Positions 14,396 to 19,674 of a stretch of DNA of 27,086 bases are shown here, piece by piece. Position 1 is the stretch's first letter. Each line of letters starts with the position of its first letter. The position numbers and the translations under genes are program-made. The DNA is from a virus. The notes under the pieces are model-generated. The model ran no database searches, was not told where the DNA came from, and worked only from the letters and a program-made list of their open reading frames with translations. The stretch covers positions 1 to 27,086 of the IMG/VR virus record IMGVR_UViG_3300049448_000048; one strand, written 5' to 3'.

Positions 14396-14742
14396 TTCCC
14401 CAGGCCGAGCCTAGAGGTCCGTGCACACTGGGTGACGACGGCCTCCATCTCGAAGAGCCTTAGATCGGCATCCTGCCAGACCTTCAGTTCCCTCTCGTCG
14501 AGGATGGCCTCCTGAGCCCAGGTGTCGAAGTCGCCATTCATCATCGCACGATATGCAGTGGACGTCCAATCGCCCGCATGCATGATGTGGATGACCTTTC
14601 CGTCGATCCTGACGGTGGTGGCCTTTCCGACAGCCTCGGCGTGCAGCTGATCCTGCATCTCATCGAGGTCAATATCGACTTCGACTTCCTCATGCTCCTC
14701 GCCCTCGACTGCCTTCAGGGCAGCCTGGTCCTTGCTCGCCAT
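14350..14742 (-). CDS. Tail assembly chaperone, short form (G)
   Basis: The unshifted product is 130 aa and lies between the major tail gene and the tape measure gene, the standard place for the G protein. An acidic N-terminus (about 13-35, HEEVEVDIDLDEMQDQLHAE) is followed by a compact domain (40-100) with HAGDWTSTAYRAMMNGDF and LFEMEAVV. After the slippery Gly-Lys codons the zero frame gives only a short Arg/Ser-rich tail ending RRTRRR, a sign that the conserved reading continues in another frame. G and GT act together on the tape measure protein in a fixed ratio set by frameshifting. The ATG at 14742 has only a weak GGGCGG upstream. Confidence 0.88.
   Translation of the reverse strand: MASKDQAALKAVEGEEHEEVEVDIDLDEMQDQLHAEAVGKATTVRIDGKVIHIMHAGDWTSTAYRAMMNGDFDTWAQEAILDERELKVWQDADLRLFEMEAVVTQCARTSRLGLGKSRKSSGSSRRTRRR
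14395..14401 (-). promoter_or_regulatory. Programmed -1 ribosomal frameshift site, GGGGAAA
   Basis: On the minus strand the zero frame reads CTG GGG AAA TCC. Slipping back one base at GGGGAAA opens the T frame with ATC CAG AAA. The conserved chaperone protein text switches frames exactly here. A short hairpin (CCAGA with TCTGG, 6-nt loop) begins about two bases downstream and may assist. Confidence 0.85.
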
Positions 14743-14757
14743 GTCGAGACCGCCCTA

Positions 14758-15411
14758 TCAGGTGAAGTAGGCGGCGACGGTGACGCCGGAGCCGGTGTAG
14801 TTGATGTAGCGCTTGGCCACGCCGGTCACCGGGCTGGTCTGGTTGATGGTGCCCGGGTAGAACTCGACCGTGAACTGCAGGCTTTCGACGTCGGCCTGCT
14901 GCTGGTTGTCGTCGCCACGCGCCGTTACCTTGACGTTCGGCGCGAACAGGCGCTGCTTCTTGGTCCCGTCGAACGAGTCGAAGATCATGGAGTACCGGTT
15001 GTCGGCAGGCGGATCCGGGACGACGTAGCTCGCGATGAGGGTGGCGGTGGCCGGCTTCAGCGGGCTGCTCGCCACTGGGAAGATGGGCACGTCGTCGTAC
15101 AGCGCGCGGACGAAGGGGTTCATCGCCTCCAGAGCCGTGAACTGCGCCGACTTCATGCCACCGGTCAGTACTGTCCGGATAGACGACAGCGTACCGGCAG
15201 CCGGGATGTCCTTGATGGTCTGGTCGTTCTTGAAGATGTAGCCGGAGACGTCCAGCCAGCCGAAGCAGCGCCAGGAACCGGCAGGCGTCAGGGTGCTGAG
15301 ATCCTCGAAGCCGACCGGAACAGCCGGGTTGAGGACATTGGGAATGGCAACGTATGCGACTACGTCAGCTGCTGCGAAGGTTGCCAGGTTATTCTTCAAT
15401 TCGGCCGTCAT
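14758..15411 (-). CDS. Major tail (tube) protein
   Basis: I choose the ATG at 15411 (217 aa, MTAELKNNLATFAAADVVAY), preceded by AAAGGAAA at a good distance. The frame is open a further 29 codons upstream, but those overlap the preceding gene and look unlike protein. Length, an N-terminal beta-strand-rich half with SWRCFGWLDVSGYIF, a helical region at about 75-100, and a C-terminal half with IFDSFDGTKKQRLFAPNV and VESLQFTVEFYPG fit actinophage major tail proteins of the lambda gpV/HK97 tube fold. It precedes the chaperone pair by 15 nt and follows the tail completion gene. It polymerises into hexameric rings around the tape measure. Confidence 0.85.
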   Translation of the reverse strand: MTAELKNNLATFAAADVVAYVAIPNVLNPAVPVGFEDLSTLTPAGSWRCFGWLDVSGYIFKNDQTIKDIPAAGTLSSIRTVLTGGMKSAQFTALEAMNPFVRALYDDVPIFPVASSPLKPATATLIASYVVPDPPADNRYSMIFDSFDGTKKQRLFAPNVKVTARGDDNQQQADVESLQFTVEFYPGTINQTSPVTGVAKRYINYTGSGVTVAAYFT

Positions 15412-15425
15412 TACGATTTTCCTTT

Positions 15426-15815
15426 CTATGCGGCCCGGATGAAGATCTCGTACGTTGCTCCATATCGAGTGATATTCTGGTTGGTGTCCGGCAGCCATTT
15501 CGGGCCACTTATCGTGTTGACCCGCTGTATCACCCCATTCGCCGTAGCAGCACCCTGGAGCGAAAGCAAGGCTGCCTGTATGCTCCGCGCAGCAGTACTG
15601 GCGTCAGCTTCTCCGGTTGCGGAGAAGACGTCTATATCAACAATCGGCCTATCAATGAACAGGCTCCGATTTGCCCCGCTGATCTTGTGAACCCGAACTA
15701 TCACGCCGGAGAGTGAAGCCGGAAGCTTGGTAGAGAATCGGTAGCTGCTGAACTTCGGAACAAGGATCGACAAAAGCTCGATCTCAGAATCGGGAAAGAC
15801 TGACACATTAGTCAT
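15426..15815 (-). CDS. Tail terminator / tail completion protein
   Basis: The 129-aa protein is the last gene before the major tail protein, where the tail terminator normally lies. It shows the alternating pattern of that fold: an N-terminal segment that sets a domain (PDSEIELLSILVPKF), beta strands around 30-70 (GVIVRVHKISG, IVDIDVFSA), a helix at about 70-88 (ADASTAARSIQAALLSL), then NTISGPKWLPD and a final strand YEIFIRAA. The family forms a ring that caps the tail and joins it to the head. No strong signature residue is seen, so the call rests on size, pattern and gene order. It overlaps the preceding gene by 4 nt (ATGA). Confidence 0.7.
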   Translation of the reverse strand: MTNVSVFPDSEIELLSILVPKFSSYRFSTKLPASLSGVIVRVHKISGANRSLFIDRPIVDIDVFSATGEADASTAARSIQAALLSLQGAATANGVIQRVNTISGPKWLPDTNQNITRYGATYEIFIRAA

Positions 15816-16141
15816 AGCCGACCCCCGATAATCGCCGCAACCAACAAGGTGTGGTATGGCTCAGAACCTGCCGAACCGAACTCAACGAATAGTGCCTCTG
15901 GCGAATCATTCCAGACGATAGCCTCTGCCCGGTCGTGGGTCGCTCCCCCACGCGTATGCGAACGCACATGGAAAGAAGCCTTATATCGTCCATGATGCGG
16001 ATCTTCGGGCGGACCCACTGGAGCTATGGCCTCGCCATAATTCTTGATAGCCTCCCCGACATCATGCACGGTCCGCAACATGAAATCGGAATTGAGCATG
16101 GCTACCATTCCCCGGCGATTAACCTTGTAGCTACTGCTCAT
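15812..16141 (-). CDS. Neck / tail-completion protein, HK97 gp10-like
   Basis: The 109-aa protein has an N-terminal helical part with MLNSDFMLRTVHDVGEAI and an outer segment HHGRYKASFHVRSHTRGG. It then has a strand-turn DRAEAIVWNDSPEALFVEFGS, and ends PYHTLLVAAIIGG. The pattern of a helix, an R-x-S-F/H strand and then a V-E-F-G-(S/T) turn followed by H-x-L matches the HK97 gp10-like minor structural family. Members sit at the head-tail joining region and are required to finish tails. It overlaps its neighbours by 4 nt on both sides, which implies coupled translation with the stopper and terminator genes. Assignment is by motif and order. Confidence 0.75.
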   Translation of the reverse strand: MSSSYKVNRRGMVAMLNSDFMLRTVHDVGEAIKNYGEAIAPVGPPEDPHHGRYKASFHVRSHTRGGATHDRAEAIVWNDSPEALFVEFGSAGSEPYHTLLVAAIIGGRL

Positions 16142-16494
16142 ACCGAGGCACCCGTCACCAGTCGGCCACGAGCCTCGATATAGCTCGTTATGCCGGAGAA
16201 CGGCGAAGAGTTCTGTGCCGGGCTGCCCTGTATCTCATACGTCTTGCCGTCCGGCAGGATCAGCCGGTCGTACGCCGTGATACCTATCGCAGCGTCCGGC
16301 AGGTACACAGTCACGTCTGATGCGACCGTGTCTGTCCCTGACGTGTTTTCAGTGCTCGCCCCATACGTGATTGCGCACCCGGTGATAACTTGGCTAGCGT
16401 TCGTGTAGGTGTCGTTGCCCCGGCTGTCCTGGCCGGAGACCGTCCGATGTACCCAGGTAACCGGGTCACCTTGAGAGAGGCTAGTCAGTGGCAT
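16138..16494 (-). CDS. Head-tail stopper protein
   Basis: This 118-aa, beta-rich protein begins with QGDPVTWVHRTVSGQDSRGND and later has VYLPDAAIGITAYDRLILPDG and TYEIQGSP. The final third contains a GI-TSYIEARG strand typical of small SPP1 gp16/HK97-type stopper proteins. Stoppers close the connector after packaging and form the surface for tail docking. The start at 16494 shares one base with the preceding stop (TGATG). It has a helix-poor composition with no Cys-based motif or membrane segment. The assignment comes from the D-x-L-x-x-x-D-G-x-x-Y-x-I-x-G pattern plus the position between the connector and gp10-like genes. Confidence 0.75.
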   Translation of the reverse strand: MPLTSLSQGDPVTWVHRTVSGQDSRGNDTYTNASQVITGCAITYGASTENTSGTDTVASDVTVYLPDAAIGITAYDRLILPDGKTYEIQGSPAQNSSPFSGITSYIEARGRLVTGASV

Positions 16495-17129
16495 CAGGAC
16501 CCCAGCTGGATCGTACTGTACTTGCCACCACGGTAGTCGTCAAGTGCTGACAGGTCGGCGTCCTTGAGAGCAGCGCTTATTCCACCGCCGGTCCTCTGGA
16601 GCCTGTAGCTGTAGTTGCCCACGGTCTCGCCGATCACTCCGGCTGCCATCGTGGGAGCGGTGAGCACCGATATGACAGCTGTACAGAGGACGGAGACGGC
16701 CACGTCGGGCACCGAGGTAAAGCCATGGTCGTAGTTGACCTGGAAGGTGCTGCTGAACCAGCCGATGTCGTACCAGTACTCCGGCAGGTTGATGATTCCG
16801 GACCAGCCGGGATCGGCGACGACGATCTCGTCAATGCCGTCGTATATGTACCAGGTCACGTTGATGTTCGGTATCCCGATGGCACCGGAAAGCGCCACCA
16901 CCGAATTGACAGCCTGCACCGGGCGATACGGAAGCTTGATCACTCCGCCCGATGCCTTGATGTTGACGACGTCACCAGGATGGTTCTCGAAGTCCTTGCG
17001 AACGTACTGACGGATAAACGCACTCCCGTCGGCAAGGAGTGCGTCTATCCGTGCAGCCTCGATAGTGTTCAGGCTTCGCCCCAGCCTAGCTTCCACATCC
17101 GACATCTGCGCCAGTGGCGGGAGCGTCAT
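16494..17129 (-). CDS. Head-tail connector (adaptor) protein
   Basis: The 211-aa protein follows the major capsid gene. The N-terminal helical domain (about 8-45) has the typical opening QMSDVEARLGRSLNTIEAARI and AFIRQYVRKDF of HK97 gp6/SPP1 gp15-type adaptors. A beta-rich insertion follows (55-135, with RPVQAVNSVVAL and WYDIGWFSSTFQVNYDHGF). The last third returns to helix, with VAVSVLCTAVISV and VGNYSYRLQ, ending in DDYRGGKYSTIQLGS. Adaptors form a dodecameric ring under the portal. The ATG at 17129 has AGGAG upstream in a leader almost identical to that at 2662-2681. The length is above the usual 100-150 aa because of the beta insertion, common in actinophage versions. Confidence 0.82.
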   Translation of the reverse strand: MTLPPLAQMSDVEARLGRSLNTIEAARIDALLADGSAFIRQYVRKDFENHPGDVVNIKASGGVIKLPYRPVQAVNSVVALSGAIGIPNINVTWYIYDGIDEIVVADPGWSGIINLPEYWYDIGWFSSTFQVNYDHGFTSVPDVAVSVLCTAVISVLTAPTMAAGVIGETVGNYSYRLQRTGGGISAALKDADLSALDDYRGGKYSTIQLGS

Positions 17130-17135
17130 TGCCTG

Positions 17136-17155
17136 TTCTCCTGTCCCTCGTCGGG
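17136..17155 (-). promoter_or_regulatory. Extended ribosome-binding leader, copy 2
   Basis: On the minus strand this reads CCCGACGAGGGACAGGAGAA, and it ends 6 nt before the ATG at 17129. It shares 18 of 20 bases with 2662-2681, including the AGGAG. Confidence 0.55.
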
Positions 17156-17171
17156 TTGGTACCGGCCTGGC

Positions 17172-18440
17172 TCAGCGACCCTTGGTGGTCGTCCCCTCGC
17201 CTTCGCCTGCCGGCAGGGCACCCTGGTCGGCGCCAGCCTCGCGCGTCTCCTTCACGTTGCGACGCAGTGCCGCCTGGCTGACACCCTTGTCCTTGAGGAA
17301 CTCCTCGTAGTCCGCAGCCTGCGCTGCCGCGACCGCGTGGAGACCCTGCACGTGCTCGACGGCTGCCTCGTCCGACAGCCCGGCCACCGAGGACGGGTCG
17401 AAGCCGGTGAACGCACCGGCCGTCGCGTAGGACGTCATCTGGGTCAGCGCCGCAGCGGTGATCGGAGCAGTCGCGGTCGTCGGCAGGATGGCGCCGAACG
17501 GCCAGCGAGCCGTGATGCTGGTGGCCGGGTTGAGAATGGTCACCGGGTTCACCACGGCGTAGGCGAGCCGCATGACCATCCGCATGGCCACGGCGTCCTG
17601 CTGCATCAGGTTCAGGATGACCTTGCCGGTGTCGTCCGACACGACACCCTCGGTGAACATCTTGAAGCTGATGTCCTGCCGGACGCCGATCATGGACTTG
17701 TTCCAGTCACCGAGCAGGATCTCGGCACCGGTCGCCGTGCTGTTCCACGCACCGTTGTCGATCTCGGCGAGCGGACGACCGTACAGCCTGCCGGGTGCGT
17801 TGGCGTTGCCACCCTGGAGATCCGGCTCGTAGATCGGCACACCCTGCGCCGACCGGATGGTTACCAGCTTCCAGCTGAGTCCCGGCATGGCTGCCGCGCC
17901 AGCCGGGTTATAACCGGCCTGCACGATCTTCTGCGCCAGGTTGGCGATGTCCACGCCGTAGTCGACGCCGGTGCCGGCCTTCACGACCTGGAGCGTCTTC
18001 TTGGCACCGACGAACACCGACTCACCCCAGGTGGCCGGCTTGTTGACGCCGAACAGCACGGCGTTGTCGATCAGGGCACCCGCCGACTCGACCATGCGCG
18101 GCTGCACGGCCGACCAGATCGGCATGTCGGCGTCGTCCAGGTACGCCTGCGGGATGGGCACGATGGTGGCCAGTTCCTCGACCACCAGGACCACGTTCTT
18201 CCATCCCTGGAAGGTGGTCTGCTTCATGCCGGTGTCGCCGGACACCCAGTAGCTGACGGGCAGGATGTCCAGCACGGGGATGCGCTGGGTCTTGCTCGAA
18301 AGGGTGGTCCGCTGCATGAGCGTCATGGCCGCCGAAGAGCGCGGCAGTTCCTCAATGATTGACGTCGCCAGAGGCTCCGGGACGAGCGCATCCGCCTGCC
18401 CGGAGGTCCGCGAGATCGCGGTGTTGTAAACGTTCGTCAC
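17172..18440 (-). CDS. Major capsid protein, HK97 fold
   Basis: The 422-aa protein starts at the GTG at 18440 with AAAGAGGT upstream. The N-terminal half has SIIEELPRSSAAMTLMQRTTLSSKTQRIPVLD-type text, split as a helix then the E-loop start, followed by KNVVLVVEELATIVPIP and DIPIW-like helix text (AYLDDADMPIWSAVQ), classic for HK97-fold capsids. The A-domain includes ALIDNAVLFG, QKIVQAGYNP and LAEIDNGAW. Residues about 325-422 form an extra Ala/Thr-rich helical tail ending EGTTTKGR that ordinary HK97-fold proteins lack. It directly follows the scaffold gene, has no obvious prohead protease gene beside it, and no delta-domain-like propeptide is clear. It builds the icosahedral shell. Confidence 0.92.
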   Translation of the reverse strand: MTNVYNTAISRTSGQADALVPEPLATSIIEELPRSSAAMTLMQRTTLSSKTQRIPVLDILPVSYWVSGDTGMKQTTFQGWKNVVLVVEELATIVPIPQAYLDDADMPIWSAVQPRMVESAGALIDNAVLFGVNKPATWGESVFVGAKKTLQVVKAGTGVDYGVDIANLAQKIVQAGYNPAGAAAMPGLSWKLVTIRSAQGVPIYEPDLQGGNANAPGRLYGRPLAEIDNGAWNSTATGAEILLGDWNKSMIGVRQDISFKMFTEGVVSDDTGKVILNLMQQDAVAMRMVMRLAYAVVNPVTILNPATSITARWPFGAILPTTATAPITAAALTQMTSYATAGAFTGFDPSSVAGLSDEAAVEHVQGLHAVAAAQAADYEEFLKDKGVSQAALRRNVKETREAGADQGALPAGEGEGTTTKGR

Positions 18441-18481
18441 GTTGTACCTCTTTCAGCGCGACGTCCTATCGCCGCGCGCGA

Positions 18482-19162
18482 TTAGCGTGAATTAGCAAAC
18501 ATCTCGCGAAGCCAGTCGTCATTGTTTGGCGGCCGTCCTCCGCGTGCGGGCTGAGTCCCGCCACCCATGGCTTCCACTGGACGATGCCCTGCCCTTGCGG
18601 CCGCAGCAGATGCAGTGTCCGAACCGTTCCCGTTCCCGAGAGTACTAGGGTCGATTCCGGCTGCCTGGAACATCTGCGTTGCAAGCCTCGTCGCTTCGGT
18701 CTGAATGGCGCCGGACAGAAGTTCGGCGCGCTCTTCGATCTCCTCGGCCGTTCCGGTTCCGAGCAGGTCGATCAGGTCGACTGGAACATCATGGGTTGCA
18801 GCTGCCATGATCCGCGCATGCGTCTGTAGGGCTTCATCGCGCTGGCGCTCAGCCTCTTGCTGCGCTTCCTGGGCTCGCTGTAGTTCGGTCTTGTTGGCGT
18901 CCTGCGTCTTCTGCCATTCGGCGGCTGCCTTGGCGTTCTCCTTGGCCCTGGCCTCCTGCTTCCTGGCCTGGGTCTTCCAGTGCGCCAACTGAGCGGCCAT
19001 GTCCTCCTGGCCGTCATCGTCGCTGCCATCCGCAGCCCCAGGCGTTGCGCCATCAGGCTGGGCAGCTGGGTTCTGATCCTGGTCGTCGCCGTTCGGCTGA
19101 CCAGCGTCATCGCCCTGGGAAACAGCCGTTCCGGCTGGCTCCACGGCTGCTGAATGCGACAT
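18482..19162 (-). CDS. Scaffolding protein
   Basis: The 226-aa protein lies just before the capsid gene. Residues 1-55 are acidic and disordered (DDAGQPNGDDQDQNPAAQPD). Residues about 56-118 are a long charged helix, probably coiled coil (AHWKTQARKQEARAKENAKA, EAQQEAERQRDEALQ). Residues 120-165 form a second helical part with VPVDLIDLLGTGTAEEIEE and SGAIQTEATRLATQMF. The C-terminus is flexible and ends PPNNDDWLREMFANSR, a short conserved capsid-binding-like end common in actinophage scaffolds. It guides procapsid assembly and then leaves or is degraded. The ATG at 19162 follows GGGGAAA. A gap of 167 nt with two hairpins precedes it. Confidence 0.88.
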   Translation of the reverse strand: MSHSAAVEPAGTAVSQGDDAGQPNGDDQDQNPAAQPDGATPGAADGSDDDGQEDMAAQLAHWKTQARKQEARAKENAKAAAEWQKTQDANKTELQRAQEAQQEAERQRDEALQTHARIMAAATHDVPVDLIDLLGTGTAEEIEERAELLSGAIQTEATRLATQMFQAAGIDPSTLGNGNGSDTASAAAARAGHRPVEAMGGGTQPARGGRPPNNDDWLREMFANSR

Positions 19163-19179
19163 TACGTTTCCCCAATCGT

Positions 19180-19201
19180 AGGACTTCCTTGCGGGAATCC
19201 T
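19180..19201 (-). promoter_or_regulatory. GCAA-loop hairpin before the scaffold gene
   Basis: On the minus strand the arms AGGATTCCC and GGAAGTCCT enclose GCAA, a GNRA-type tetraloop. The stem has nine positions with one G-U pair and one mismatch. It lies about 18 nt before the scaffold start and could stabilise the scaffold-capsid transcript. Function is inferred. Confidence 0.4.
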
Positions 19202-19240
19202 AGCTGATTTAGCCTTTCTCGCAAAGCCAAGTCCGGTAAC

Positions 19241-19263
19241 GCCTATCTCACTATCAGATAGGC
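19241..19263. terminator. Perfect 8-bp hairpin between decoration and scaffold genes
   Basis: GCCTATCT at 19241-19248 and AGATAGGC at 19256-19263 enclose a 7-nt loop. There is no T tract. It lies in the largest intergenic gap of the operon. It could be a weak terminator or an RNA processing site that sets the scaffold-capsid genes apart from the genes upstream. The remaining sequence between 19163 and 19329 holds no convincing promoter. Confidence 0.4.
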
Positions 19264-19329
19264 GAACAGAACAATAGGTCCTGCAAGAAGAAGTACATAT
19301 GCAAACAGGTCGGAGGCACTAACTTGTAT
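19243..19329 (-). other. Hydrophobic 28-codon open frame directly after the TGA of the preceding gene
   Basis: The codons after the TGA at 19330-19332 continue in frame for 28 residues to a TAG at 19243-19245. They encode ASDLFAYVLLLAGPIVLFAY followed by LIVR, a clear membrane-helix pattern. There is no ATG, GTG or TTG in frame before the helix; the first codon is ATA. The sequence AGAGG lies about 8 nt before that ATA. It could be a read-through extension, a small gene with a rare start, or chance. Expression is not supported by the sequence alone. Confidence 0.3.
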
Positions 19330-19674
19330 TCACACAGCCTCTAGCTCCAGCCGCCATGTATTGGCGGTTCTCAGTTTCCCGGTCTTTGTCACATCAAGCC
19401 GACACCAGGACAATCCATATGTGGCATTGTCCAATGCCGGAATTGCAACCGTGGCCTTTCCAGGGTTGCCAACCTGGTCTGGGTCTGCCGTCACCGTATA
19501 CGTCTTGGCAGACGGATCCGTGTCCGGTAGGTACCTGTTCTTCTTCCTGGTGAATAGCAGCGTACATCCGGTCAGGCTGAATGGCGCATTGCCGTTGTTG
19601 GGGTCAGTGACCATGAACGTCAACGTCACATCGTTGCTCTGGGGGATTGTCAGGAGTGTAGCGTCGTCAGCCAT
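19330..19674 (-). CDS. Small beta-sandwich virion protein, BppU N-terminal-like
   Basis: The 114-aa protein is all-beta by pattern: TLLTIPQSNDVTLTFMVTD, then FSLTGCTLLFTRKK, KTYTVTADPDQ, GKATVAIPALDNA and WRLELEAV. The order resembles the N-terminal domain of phage baseplate upper proteins (BppU) and related Ig-like phage domains, in which a G-D-T-x-x-L-x-F opening is followed by L-x-G-x-x-(I/L)-x-F. Here it lies among putative decoration genes rather than tail genes, so it may attach to the repeat protein or the capsid. It overlaps the repeat protein gene by 8 nt, which suggests the two are made together. The family match is weak and the role is inferred. Confidence 0.65.
   Translation of the reverse strand: MADDATLLTIPQSNDVTLTFMVTDPNNGNAPFSLTGCTLLFTRKKNRYLPDTDPSAKTYTVTADPDQVGNPGKATVAIPALDNATYGLSWCRLDVTKTGKLRTANTWRLELEAV

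Noticed and set aside
14578-15690. 370-aa plus-strand open frame
   Set aside because: It covers the chaperone, major tail and terminator genes on the other strand and has an Arg/Asp/Val-rich shadow composition.
16725-18362. 545-aa plus-strand open frame over the connector and capsid genes
   Set aside because: It is antisense to two well-supported structural genes, is rich in Arg/Gly/His/Val as expected from a shadow frame, and has no ribosome-binding site or domain.
19163-19329. Promoter for the scaffold-capsid genes
   Set aside because: I see no pair of -35 and -10 like hexamers at 16-18 nt spacing on the minus strand; only hairpins are clear.
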